Shown piece by piece: positions 1 through 8,336 of a stretch of 14,343 nt of DNA (its first letter is position 1; the number at the start of each line of letters is the position of its first letter). The notes under the pieces are model-generated. The model did not search any database, had not been told where the DNA came from, and saw nothing but the letters and a program-made list of their open reading frames with translations. Source of the stretch: JBQTJJ01 sp052387235 (GTDB lineage: Bacteria > Actinomycetota > Acidimicrobiia > Acidimicrobiales > GCA-2861595); the NCBI GenBank assembly GCA_052387235.1, contig JBQTJJ010000108.1, positions 1 through 14,343 of the forward strand, read 5' to 3'. A program made the position numbers and the translations under genes.

Positions 1-997
1 CCGCCATCCCGGGCGCGCCGTCCCCGCCACCTCGACCACCGCGGCCGCGGCCCCGACGGCCGGACCTGGTGCCGGCGCCGGCGCCCTCCTTGATCTCCTC
101 CTCCACCGTCTCGGCCAGCGGTGCGCCGGACACGTGGGCGAAGTCGGGAAGGGCCAGCTCGATGCCCCGCCGGGGCGGGTCGAGGGCCTGGAGGGCGAAG
201 GCACGGACCTCGCCCCGCTTCAGGACCTCCTTGGCGGCCCGGGGCGGGGGGTCCCCGAGCCCGCTCAACGGGATGTAGCAGCGCACGTCGTCGACCATGG
301 CGAAGGCGCCGTGGGAGGAGAACGACTCCACCTCGGCGTCGACCCTGGATCCGAGCGGGTGCTTGGCCACGAACTCGATGAACGGCAGCGGCTCGTTGAC
401 CGGGTCGGCGGGCGGCGCGCTCCCCCGCTTGCGGCGCCGCCGCTTCATCTTGGGCGAGTCGGGCTCGACGGCCTCCTCGGTGGCCACCTCGATGGCCTTC
501 CGGACCTTCTTGGCCTCGTCCTTGGGCCCGGCGCGCTTGGCCCGGCGGGCGTCCCGCATGGAGTCACGGCTCTTCGGCCCCCGCACCGGCGTGCGGGGCG
601 TGAAGATCCAGCCCACCCCGGGGACCGGCTTGCCGCCGATGAGGCGGTCGTTGTTGAACAGCCACTCGTGCTCGCCGTGGAACTCCTGGAACGAGTCGTT
701 GGACAGCACGGTGGCGCCCACCTTCTCGGCCACCCGCAGCAGGAAGGCGTCGCCCCTGCCGATGGCGCCGGCCGGCGGGGACACGATCTCGTTGTGGGCC
801 ACCGCCTCGTCGAACGAGGACTTCTGGGAGGGGTCGATGCGGTGCCCGAAGGTGGCGTCCACCACGACGGTGATGACGTCCTCGGGGAACTCGCGGCGGT
901 ACTCGCGCACGGCCTCGTCCAGCTGGACGAGGCTCGGGAGCGAACGACCTTCGGTGGCGATGTTGGAGCCGTCGACGACGACGTGGCGCGCAGGCAC
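1..997 (-). CDS. NYN/Zc3h12a-like predicted RNase with S1-like RNA-binding domain, C-terminus cut by window edge
   Basis: The frame is open from a GTG at 997 to the left edge, giving 332 codons with no stop, so the C-terminus is missing. Residues 1-140 resemble the Regnase/Zc3h12a branch of the NYN nuclease fold. The acidic residues expected for metal binding are visible in VVVDGSN (D9), VVVDATF (D47), GRGDAFLL (D83) and LSNDSF (D101). A basic linker (KMKRRRRKR, about 183-191) follows, then an S1-like OB-fold segment (about 213-284), then an acidic patch and an Arg/Gly-rich tail (about 311-324). The likely role is cleavage of single-stranded RNA in the cytoplasm; this is inferred from the fold, and the bacterial family is not well characterised as far as I know. 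The GTG was chosen because the NYN strand starts directly after it and no in-frame start lies just upstream. No Shine-Dalgarno is visible, but a TAGCAT box lies 10 bases upstream. The gene follows kgd on the same strand after 76 bases. Confidence 0.82.
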   Translation of the reverse strand, partial: MPARHVVVDGSNIATEGRSLPSLVQLDEAVREYRREFPEDVITVVVDATFGHRIDPSQKSSFDEAVAHNEIVSPPAGAIGRGDAFLLRVAEKVGATVLSNDSFQEFHGEHEWLFNNDRLIGGKPVPGVGWIFTPRTPVRGPKSRDSMRDARRAKRAGPKDEAKKVRKAIEVATEEAVEPDSPKMKRRRRKRGSAPPADPVNEPLPFIEFVAKHPLGSRVDAEVESFSSHGAFAMVDDVRCYIPLSGLGDPPPRAAKEVLKRGEVRAFALQALDPPRRGIELALPDFAHVSGAPLAETVEEEIKEGAGAGTRSGRRGRGRGGRGGGDGAPGMA

Positions 998-1007
998 TAG
1001 AGAGGGG

Positions 1008-1013
1008 ATGCTA
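1008..1013 (-). promoter_or_regulatory. Putative -10 box (TAGCAT) of the NYN-S1 gene
   Basis: Reading the minus strand, TAGCAT is followed by ten bases and then the GTG start, with no purine-rich ribosome site between. It fits the TAnnnT -10 consensus of actinobacterial sigma-70 promoters, and transcription would start within a few bases of the start codon. No clear -35 is seen. It would give the NYN gene its own promoter apart from kgd. Confidence 0.35.
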
Positions 1014-1016
1014 CGC

Positions 1017-1046
1017 GATGGCTTTGGCCATCTCCGGGATGCCCGG
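1017..1046 (-). terminator. Two small adjacent hairpins between kgd and the NYN-S1 gene
   Basis: Reading downstream of the kgd stop on the minus strand, a CCGGG-CAT-CCCGG stem (1034-1046) is followed by a perfect six-base-pair GATGGC-CAAA-GCCATC stem with a four-base loop (1017-1032). Neither has a T-tract, so a classical intrinsic terminator is not supported. They could attenuate transcription or protect the kgd 3' end. The stems are seen directly; the function is a guess. Confidence 0.3.
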
Positions 1047-1073
1047 CCCGGCCCGGCGCCCGGACGCCGGCCG

Positions 1074-4000
1074 TCACAGGCCGGAGAAGGCGCGGTCCAG
1101 GAGGTCCTCCTGCTCCATCTGGTGGAGGGCGTGGCTGCCCGATGCGGGGCTCCCGGTCTCGATCCGCGTCACCGGGCGCAGCTCGTCGTCCTCCCGGAGG
1201 AGGGTCAGGAGGCGGGCCCGCACGAACCCCCACGCGCCCATGTTCTCGGGCTCCTCCTGGAGCCAGACCACCTCGGTGCTGTTCGGGTACCGGGCCAGGG
1301 CGGCCACCACCTGGTCGGCCGGCCACGGGTACAGCTGCTCGACCCGGACCACGGCCACCGGGAGCTTCCGCTCGTCCCGGCGCGCCAGGGCGTCGTAGGC
1401 CACCTTCCCGGAGCACAGGATCACCCGCTCCACCGCGCCGGGGTCGGGAACGGCCGGGTCGTCGAGCACCTCGCGGAAGCGGCCGTCCACCAGCTCCGAC
1501 ACGGCCGAGCGGGCCTGGCGGGCCCGGAGCAGCGACTTGGGCGTGCACACCACCAGGGGCTTGCGCCGCTCTCGCCGCACCTGTCGCCGCAGCAGGTGGA
1601 AGTACTGGGCCGCGGTGGTGGTGTTGACGACCTGGATGTTCTCCTCGGCCGACAGGGTGAGGAAGCGCTCGAGCCGGGCCGACGAGTGCTCGGGGCCCTG
1701 GCCCTCATAGCCATGCGGGAGCAGCAGGACCAGTCCCGAGGTCTGGCCCCACTTGTCCTCGGCCGCCACGATGAACTGGTCGATGACGATCTGGGCACCG
1801 TTGGCGAAGTCGCCGAACTGGGCCTCCCATGCCACCAGCGCGTCCTTGTGGACCACGGAGTAGCCGTACTCGAACCCCAGGGCCGCGTACTCGGACAGCA
1901 GCGAGTCGTAGATGAAGAACCGGCCCTGCCGGCCGGCCGGCGCCAGCGCCGCCAGGGGTACGTGCTCGGCCCCGGTGGCGTAGTCGACGAGGACGGCGTG
2001 GCGGTGTGAGAACGTGCCCCGCCGGGTGTCCTGGCCGGACAGGCGCACGTCGGCGCCCTCGAGCAGCAGGGACCCGAAGGCGAGGGCCTCGCCCAGGGCC
2101 CAGTCCACCTCGCCGCCGGCCCACGCCTTGGCCCGGGTCTCCAGCTGGCGGGCCAGCTTGGGGTGCACGGTGAAGCCCTCGGGTGCCGAGTGCAGGGCGC
2201 CGGCCACCCGGTCGAGCACCTCCCGGTCGACGCCCGTGGGCGGCGACGTCACCACCTGGGGCGGGGGCGGGTTCACCAGCACCGTGGGCCGGGGCGGGGC
2301 CGACTGGCGGGTCTCGTCCAGGGCGGTCTGGAGGCGGGCCGAGAAGTCGTCGAGCGCCTGCTCCGCCTCCTCCAGGGTGATGTCGCCCCGCTTGACCAGC
2401 GCCTCGGTGTAGAGCTTGCGCACCGACCGGCGGCTCTGGATGCGGCCGTACATCTGGGGCTGGGTGTAGCTGGGCTCGTCGGCCTCGTTGTGGCCGAAGC
2501 GGCGGTAGCACACCATGTCGATCACGACGTCCTTGCTGAACGCCTGGCGGAAGGCGAAGGCCAGCCGGGCCACCCGCACGCAGGCCTCGGGGTCGTCGCC
2601 GTTCACGTGGAAGATGGGCGCCTGCACCATCTTGGCCACGTCGGTGGCGTACACCGACGAGCGGGCCGACTCCGGGCTGGTGGTGAACCCCAGCTGGTTG
2701 TTGATGACCAGGTGGATGGTGCCGCCGGTGCGGTAGCCCCGCAGGGCCGACAGGTTGAGCGTCTCGGCCACCACGCCCTGGCCGGCGAAGGCGGCGTCGC
2801 CGTGGATGAGCAGCGGGAGCACCGGGTACTCGGCCCCCCGGTCGAGCAGGTCCTGGCGGGCCCGGGCCATCCCCTCCACCACCGGGTCGACGGCCTCGAG
2901 ATGGGACGGGTTGGAGGCCAGCGTCACCGGGATCTCCACCCCGGAGCGGCCCACGAACTTGCCCGACGCGCCCTTGTGGTACTTCACGTCGCCCGAGCCC
3001 TGCACCGTGTCGGGGTCGATGTCGCCCTCGAACTCCCGGAACAGCTCCCGGTACGACTTGCCGACGATGTTGGCCAGCACGTTGAGCCGGCCCCGGTGGG
3101 CCATGCCGAGGACGGCCTCGGCCAGGCCGGCCCGGGCCGCCTCGTCCAGCACCGCGTCGAGGAGCGGGATGGCCGCCTCGCCCCCCTCGAGGCCGAAGCG
3201 CTTCTGGCCCACGTAGCGGGTGTGCAGGAAGCGCTCGAACGCCTCCGCCGCGTTGAGCCGCCCCAGGATGTGGCGCTGCTCCTCGGACGCCAGGGCGGTG
3301 TCGACGCCCTCCACGTGCTCCTGGATCCAGCGCTTCTGGTCCGGCTCCTGGATGTGCATGTACTCCACGCCCACGGTGCGGCAGTAGGCGTCGCGCAGGA
3401 TCCCGAGGATCTCGGCCAGGCGCAGCACGTCCCGCCCGGCCAGGCCCTCGGTGAGGAACTCCCGGTCGAGGTCCCAGATGGTGAGGCCGTAGGTGGCGGG
3501 GTCAAGCTCGGGGTGGGTCTTCGGCTCCTTGGCGGTGAGGGGATCGAGGTCGGCGATCAGGTGGCCCCGGACCCGGTAGATGTTGATGACGGTCTGTACG
3601 TGGAGCTGCTTGGTGAGGTGGGCCGCCTCCTGGTCCACCGGGTTCACGTCCCGGCGCCACCGCACCGGCTCGTACGGCACCGACATGGCCCGGAAAACGT
3701 CGTCGTAGAAGCCGTCCTCCCCGAGCAGCAGGCCGTGCACCCGCTGGAGGAACATGCCCGACTCGGCGCCCTGGATGACGCGGTGGTCGTAGGTGGACGT
3801 GAGGGTGACGACCTTGCTCACCCCCAGCTGGGCCAGGGCCCGGGGGTCGGCGGCCTGGTACTCGGCCGGGTAGTCGATGGCCCCCACGCCGACGATCGCG
3901 CCCTGGCCCGGCATCAGGCGCGGGACCGAGTGGACGGTGCCGATCGTGCCCGGGTTGGTGAGGGTGACGGTGACACCGGCGAAGTCGTCCGGTGACAGCT

Positions 4001-4682
4001 TGCTGGTGCGGACCTTGCGGATCAGGTCCTCGTAGGCGGCCCAGAAGCCCCGGAAGTCCAGGGTGTCGGCGTCGCGGATGCACGGCACGAGGAGGGTGCG
4101 GCTGCCGTCGGCCTTCTCCACGTCGACGGCCAGGCCCAGGCCCACGTGCTCGGGCTGGACGACGGCCGGCGTGGCGTCGGGGTTGCGGGCGAAGGCCGAG
4201 TTCAGCACCGGCACCGAGCCGAGGGCCCGGACCACGGCCCACCCGATGAGGTGGGTGAACGACACCTTGCCGCCCCGGGTGCGGGCCAGGTGGTTGTTCA
4301 GGATGGTGCGGTTGACCTCGAGGAGGCGGGCCGGCACGACCCGGGCGCTGGTGGCGGTGGGGACGGCGAGGCTGGCCTCCATGTTCGCCACCACCCGGGC
4401 CGCCGCGCCCCGCAGCGGCCTGCCGGGAGGGGGGCCGGCGGCGGTGCCGGGCGCCGCCGGCGGCGGGGCCTTCTCCGGCGCGCCGGCGGCCGGCGTGGGC
4501 GCCGGCGGCGGGGCCGTCGCCACGCTGCCGCCGTTGGAGCGGTGCTCGGTGCGGTAGTCGGCGAAGAACTCCTGCCAGCTCTCGCTGACCGACGACGGGT
4601 TCTCCCGGTAGCGCTCGTACATCTCGTCGACGAGCCAGTCGTTGGCCCCGAACGACGCGGCGGGGCGTTGGTCCTCGTGCAT
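1074..4682 (-). CDS. kgd: Multifunctional 2-oxoglutarate metabolism enzyme (2-oxoglutarate decarboxylase / dehydrogenase E1 fused to E2 succinyltransferase domain)
   Basis: The 1202-residue product is close to mycobacterial Kgd (about 1230 aa). It has a short E1-type N-terminus (FGANDWLVDEMYERYRENPS, 11-30), a Pro/Ala linker (about 55-90), an E2 acyltransferase domain (about 95-335) with the catalytic STYDHRVIQG (His300), and the thiamine-diphosphate E1 part to the C-terminus. The E1 part shows GMAHRGRLNVLANIVGKSY (526-544) and the cofactor motif from HGDAAFAGQG to INNQ (about 627-663). No lipoyl domain is present, as is usual for this fusion. It converts 2-oxoglutarate to succinyl-CoA with partner E2/E3 proteins, or to succinic semialdehyde. 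In mycobacteria Kgd is controlled by GarA and acetyl-CoA; garA is not in this window. The ATG at 4682 was chosen because the conserved N-terminus follows it directly and a TAGCCT box lies ten bases upstream. An ATG at 4709 is possible; the GTG at 4823 would run into ettA and is unlikely. Confidence 0.96.
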   Translation of the reverse strand: MHEDQRPAASFGANDWLVDEMYERYRENPSSVSESWQEFFADYRTEHRSNGGSVATAPPPAPTPAAGAPEKAPPPAAPGTAAGPPPGRPLRGAAARVVANMEASLAVPTATSARVVPARLLEVNRTILNNHLARTRGGKVSFTHLIGWAVVRALGSVPVLNSAFARNPDATPAVVQPEHVGLGLAVDVEKADGSRTLLVPCIRDADTLDFRGFWAAYEDLIRKVRTSKLSPDDFAGVTVTLTNPGTIGTVHSVPRLMPGQGAIVGVGAIDYPAEYQAADPRALAQLGVSKVVTLTSTYDHRVIQGAESGMFLQRVHGLLLGEDGFYDDVFRAMSVPYEPVRWRRDVNPVDQEAAHLTKQLHVQTVINIYRVRGHLIADLDPLTAKEPKTHPELDPATYGLTIWDLDREFLTEGLAGRDVLRLAEILGILRDAYCRTVGVEYMHIQEPDQKRWIQEHVEGVDTALASEEQRHILGRLNAAEAFERFLHTRYVGQKRFGLEGGEAAIPLLDAVLDEAARAGLAEAVLGMAHRGRLNVLANIVGKSYRELFREFEGDIDPDTVQGSGDVKYHKGASGKFVGRSGVEIPVTLASNPSHLEAVDPVVEGMARARQDLLDRGAEYPVLPLLIHGDAAFAGQGVVAETLNLSALRGYRTGGTIHLVINNQLGFTTSPESARSSVYATDVAKMVQAPIFHVNGDDPEACVRVARLAFAFRQAFSKDVVIDMVCYRRFGHNEADEPSYTQPQMYGRIQSRRSVRKLYTEALVKRGDITLEEAEQALDDFSARLQTALDETRQSAPPRPTVLVNPPPPQVVTSPPTGVDREVLDRVAGALHSAPEGFTVHPKLARQLETRAKAWAGGEVDWALGEALAFGSLLLEGADVRLSGQDTRRGTFSHRHAVLVDYATGAEHVPLAALAPAGRQGRFFIYDSLLSEYAALGFEYGYSVVHKDALVAWEAQFGDFANGAQIVIDQFIVAAEDKWGQTSGLVLLLPHGYEGQGPEHSSARLERFLTLSAEENIQVVNTTTAAQYFHLLRRQVRRERRKPLVVCTPKSLLRARQARSAVSELVDGRFREVLDDPAVPDPGAVERVILCSGKVAYDALARRDERKLPVAVVRVEQLYPWPADQVVAALARYPNSTEVVWLQEEPENMGAWGFVRARLLTLLREDDELRPVTRIETGSPASGSHALHQMEQEDLLDRAFSGL

Positions 4683-4692
4683 GGCCGCGTCC

Positions 4693-4698
4693 AGGCTA
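4693..4698 (-). promoter_or_regulatory. Putative -10 box (TAGCCT) of kgd
   Basis: On the minus strand, CCGGTAGCCT is followed by ten bases and then the kgd ATG at 4682, with no Shine-Dalgarno. The box mirrors the one upstream of ettA: both sit within a CCGGTAG element. No convincing -35 is visible. Confidence 0.35.
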
Positions 4699-4735
4699 CC
4701 GGCCCCCATCCATCTCGCCGGGTTCCGGCCCTTCT

Positions 4736-4775
4736 GGTAGCGGAATCGGTGGCCAGGGGGACCGATCCCGCTACC
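4736..4775. promoter_or_regulatory. 15-bp near-perfect inverted repeat in the divergent kgd/ettA control region
   Basis: The arms GGTAGCGGAATCGGT (4736-4750) and ACCGATCCCGCTACC (4761-4775) match at 14 of 15 positions around a ten-base centre. They lie between the two divergent start codons. The right arm overlaps the place where the -35 of ettA should be. A second, outer pair, CTACCGGC (4696-4703) and GCCGGTAG (4789-4796), overlaps the two putative -10 boxes. This fits a dimeric regulator site or a cruciform. A terminator is unlikely, because both flanking genes read away from the repeat. The repeat is seen directly; the regulator is unknown. Confidence 0.6.
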
Positions 4776-4793
4776 GGTGCGGGGAGGCGCCGG

Positions 4794-4799
4794 TAGGGT
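4794..4799 (+). promoter_or_regulatory. Putative -10 box (TAGGGT) of ettA
   Basis: TAGGGT is followed by seven bases and then the ettA ATG. This spacing would place the first transcribed base at or next to the start codon, giving a leaderless mRNA. No good -35 is seen; its expected position is taken by the right arm of the inverted repeat. Confidence 0.4.
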
Positions 4800-4806
4800 C
4801 GGGGGC

Positions 4807-6486
<1,680 letters not shown>

Positions 6487-6510
6487 CCGGCGCGGGAGCG
6501 GCCGGGCCCG

Positions 6511-6861
6511 ATGTCCATCCGCGCCGTCCGCCGGCTGGTACTTGCCGTCTGCGTGCTAGGGATCGCGGGAATGATCGTGGCGTCGGTCAACGACAACGAC
6601 GGTGCCGCGCTCACCTTCGGGCTGCTCACCACCGCCGCCGTGCTGTGCCTGGTGGTGGCCACCGCCGTGACCCGCCCGCCCGCCGGCGCCGGCGCCCGCA
6701 CCGCGCCCGACGAGGAGCAGGCGGCGGTGGTCGAGGACCTCGTGCACCGGCTGGTGGCGAGCGGCGTCGCCGAGACCCAGGTCCGCGCCCTCGTGAGGGA
6801 GGCGGTGCGCCTCGGTCGGGGCGAGGGCCGAGCCGACTCCGGGGGGAGAGCCGGCACCTAG
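6511..6861 (+). CDS. Small membrane protein with two predicted helices and a charged C-terminal tail, function unknown
   Basis: I do not recognise the family. The 116-residue product has a basic N-terminus (MSIRAVRR), a hydrophobic segment at about 8-25, a short polar turn (VNDNDG), a second hydrophobic segment at about 32-54 and a soluble tail. The tail (about 68-105) looks like two amphipathic helices with Glu, Arg and Val heptad-like spacing (DEEQAAVVEDLVHRL and ETQVRALVREAVRL). With a short hairpin in the membrane, both ends would face the cytoplasm. It starts 24 bases after the ettA stop on the same strand, so it is probably co-transcribed with ettA. Ribosome site support is weak: a GGGAG lies 12 bases upstream. 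A strong hairpin follows ten bases after the stop. Good codon bias supports a real gene. Confidence 0.65.
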   Translation: MSIRAVRRLVLAVCVLGIAGMIVASVNDNDGAALTFGLLTTAAVLCLVVATAVTRPPAGAGARTAPDEEQAAVVEDLVHRLVASGVAETQVRALVREAVRLGRGEGRADSGGRAGT

Positions 6862-6870
6862 GCGCGAGAG

Positions 6871-6916
6871 GACGCCGGGGGCAGGTGCACGGCGGACGCA
6901 CCCACACCCCGGCGTT
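6871..6916 (+). terminator. Strong nested hairpin after the ettA / membrane-protein operon
   Basis: ACGCCGGGG (6872-6880) pairs perfectly with CCCCGGCGT (6907-6915), extendable by a G-T pair. Inside it, GGTGC (6884-6888) pairs with GCACC (6898-6902) around a nine-base loop. It begins ten bases after the stop codon. No T-tract follows, so it is a terminator-like structure of the GC-rich actinobacterial kind rather than a classical intrinsic terminator. Confidence 0.5.
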
Positions 6917-6945
6917 GGACAAACATTCACATCTAATCCGCCGCG

Positions 6946-6984
6946 CGTCAATCCTCGGAGAGCGTCAAAGTCGTCATTCCTCGG
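6946..6984 (+). promoter_or_regulatory. Imperfect direct repeats upstream of the small Cys/His protein gene
   Basis: CGTCAATCCTCGG (6946-6958) and CGTCATTCCTCGG (6972-6984) match at 12 of 13 positions, 26 bases start to start. A third CGTCA occurs between them at 6963-6967. They follow an A/T-rich patch (about 6918-6937) that is unusual for this window and precede the putative -10 at 6996. They could be activator or repressor sites; no regulator can be named. Confidence 0.35.
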
Positions 6985-6995
6985 CGCCGCTCCCC

Positions 6996-7001
6996 TACGC
7001 T
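6996..7001 (+). promoter_or_regulatory. Putative -10 box (TACGCT) of the small Cys/His protein gene
   Basis: TACGCT fits TAnnnT and is the same hexamer found upstream of queD. It lies twelve bases before the ATG at 7014, with an AGGAGG directly touching that ATG. A transcript starting about six bases after the box would have a very short leader made mostly of that AGGAGG. Confidence 0.3.
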
Positions 7002-7013
7002 GCGCGCAGGAGG

Positions 7014-7286
7014 ATGTCGGAAACGCTCAAAGCGACTAACCGGCCTGCCGATAATGACTGCATGGCACATCCCACGGTGATGAAGAGCCGGGCCGTCGAA
7101 CGTCCCGTGGAGCCCGGGAACTCGGCGATGTGCGCCCATTGCGGCGCACCGGTGAAGTTCGTGGCCCGTGCCCAGCTGCGCCAGGTCATCGCCAACGTGT
7201 ACGTGGACGGTGTGTGGGACCGCGTGGAGCACTACCACGCCGACTGCTACCTCGAGGCCGACCAGCCCTACGGCGCGGCCGGCTGA
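7014..7286 (+). CDS. Small conserved actinobacterial Cys/His protein, probable zinc binding, function unknown
   Basis: The product is 90 residues from the ATG at 7014, or 74 from the in-frame ATG at 7062. The core is MCAHCGAPVKF followed by NVYVDGVWDRVEHYHADCY, giving a CxxC knuckle and a later HYHADC cluster. That is the ligand set of a small zinc ribbon or treble-clef fold. I recall similar short actinobacterial proteins with the same two blocks, but no known function. The start is uncertain. The 7014 ATG has AGGAGG immediately adjacent, which is too close for normal Shine-Dalgarno use, but it fits a near-leaderless start behind TACGCT. The 7062 ATG has no ribosome site, and the Cys/His core lies downstream of both. 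The gene ends 37 bases before queD, but a TACGCT box in that gap suggests queD has its own promoter. Confidence 0.75.
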   Translation: MSETLKATNRPADNDCMAHPTVMKSRAVERPVEPGNSAMCAHCGAPVKFVARAQLRQVIANVYVDGVWDRVEHYHADCYLEADQPYGAAG

Positions 7287-7309
7287 CCGTCCCGCCGGCG
7301 GGCCCGCAA

Positions 7310-7315
7310 TACGCT
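7310..7315 (+). promoter_or_regulatory. Putative -10 box (TACGCT) of queDCE
   Basis: TACGCT is followed by eight bases and then the queD GTG, with no Shine-Dalgarno, so a leaderless or near-leaderless operon mRNA is likely. Two overlapping GC palindromes, CCCGCCGGCGGG (7291-7302) and GCGGGCCCGC (7298-7307), lie just upstream. They might end the preceding gene or bind a regulator. No -35 with normal spacing is clear. Confidence 0.38.
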
Positions 7316-7323
7316 GGCCCGGC

Positions 7324-7674
7324 GTGCGCACCCGGGTCACCAAGTCCTTCACGTTCGAGGCAGCCCACCAGCTGCCCTGGCACGCCGGCCGCTGCCGCCG
7401 GCTGCACGGGCACGGCTACCGCCTCGAGGTCACGGTCGAGGGCCCGTTGGGCGAGCACGGCGTCGTCGTCGACTTCGACGACCTGAAGGCGGTGGTCCAG
7501 CGCGAGGTCGTGGACCGCTACGACCACGCCTACCTCAACGACCTCCTGGACAACCCCACGGCCGAGCTCATCGCGGCCGACGCGTGGAAGCGGCTGGAAG
7601 CGGCCGGTGTGGCGCCGGCCCGCATCCGCCTGTGGGAGACGCCCACCTCGTCGGTGGAGATCGTCGCCGGGTGA
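7324..7674 (+). CDS. queD: 6-carboxy-5,6,7,8-tetrahydropterin synthase QueD
   Basis: The 116-residue product has the PTPS/QueD fold signature. Zinc ligands are seen in FEAAHQL (His15) and LHGHGY (His28, His30). The catalytic Cys24 lies in GRCRRLHGH, the Asp-His pair is in RYDHAYLND (67-68), and the pterin-anchoring Glu105 is in LWETPTSSVEI. It converts 7,8-dihydroneopterin triphosphate to 6-carboxytetrahydropterin, the first committed step of 7-deazaguanine synthesis. The GTG at 7324 was chosen because the family's first strand (VTKSFTFEAAH) begins at once and a TACGCT box lies eight bases upstream. Starting further upstream would overlap the preceding gene heavily and add a non-conserved extension. 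The stop overlaps the queC start (GTGA), which implies translational coupling. FolE, which makes the substrate, is not in the window. Confidence 0.94.
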   Translation: MRTRVTKSFTFEAAHQLPWHAGRCRRLHGHGYRLEVTVEGPLGEHGVVVDFDDLKAVVQREVVDRYDHAYLNDLLDNPTAELIAADAWKRLEAAGVAPARIRLWETPTSSVEIVAG

Positions 7675-8336
7675 GCGCCGGCCTCGTCGTCCTGTCCGGC
7701 GGGCTCGACTCCACCGTCTGCATGGCCATCGCCGGCGAGGAGGCCGGCCGGCCACCTCTGGCCGTCACGTTCGACTACGGCCAGCGCCACCGCACCGAGC
7801 TGGAGCGGGCCGCGGCCGTGGCCGCCCACTACGGCGCCGAGCACCTCGTGGTCACCATCGACATGGGCCGCTGGGGCGGGTCGGCCCTCACCGATCCGGC
7901 CATCGACGTGCCCGCCCCCGGAGATCCCGTGCAGGCCGTCCCGGCCACCTACGTGCCGGCCCGGAACCTGGTGTTCCTGTCGCTGGCGGCGGGGATCGCC
8001 GAGGTCCGCGACTGCGACGCCGTGTTCATCGGGGTGAACGCCCTCGACTACAGCGGCTACCCCGACTGCCGGCCCGAGTTCGTGGCCTCGTTCCGGACCA
8101 CCGCCGCCCTCGCCCTCAAGCGGGGGGTGGAGGGCCGGCCGGTGGACGTGCGGGCGCCCCTGATCGCCGCCACCAAGACCGACATCGTCCGCCGGGGCCT
8201 CGAGCTGGGGGCGCCCCTGCACCTGACCTGGTCGTGCTACCGGGCCGGGCCCGCTCCGTGCCGCGCCTGCGACGCCTGCGAGCTGCGGGCCAGGGGCTTC
8301 GCCGGCGCCGGCGTGGCCGACCCCGCCCTCGGGTGA
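7671..8336 (+). CDS. queC: 7-cyano-7-deazaguanine (preQ0) synthase QueC
   Basis: The 221-residue product is the usual QueC length. The ATP pyrophosphatase P-loop SGGLDST is at residues 9-15, followed by FDYGQRHRTEL. The family block VPARNLVFLSLAAGIAE is at 95-111 and GVNALDYSGYPDCRPEF at 121-137. The structural zinc site is C189-x7-C197-x2-C200-x2-C203. It turns 7-carboxy-7-deazaguanine into preQ0 using ammonia and ATP. The GTG at 7671 overlaps the queD stop, and the conserved first strand (GLVVLSGG) follows directly. An in-frame upstream start would add 29 residues that simply read queD in another frame, so it was not used. The stop overlaps the queE GTG. Confidence 0.95.
   Translation: MSAGLVVLSGGLDSTVCMAIAGEEAGRPPLAVTFDYGQRHRTELERAAAVAAHYGAEHLVVTIDMGRWGGSALTDPAIDVPAPGDPVQAVPATYVPARNLVFLSLAAGIAEVRDCDAVFIGVNALDYSGYPDCRPEFVASFRTTAALALKRGVEGRPVDVRAPLIAATKTDIVRRGLELGAPLHLTWSCYRAGPAPCRACDACELRARGFAGAGVADPALG

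Noticed and set aside
297..2009. 570-residue plus-strand frame across the NYN and kgd genes
   Set aside because: It crosses the boundary of two well-supported opposite-strand genes and shows no domain. The same holds for 134-1000 and 2163-3995.
7287..7323. preQ1 riboswitch upstream of queD
   Set aside because: The gap is only 37 bases, holds a putative -10 box, and lacks the A-rich tail and pseudoknot layout of preQ1 aptamers.
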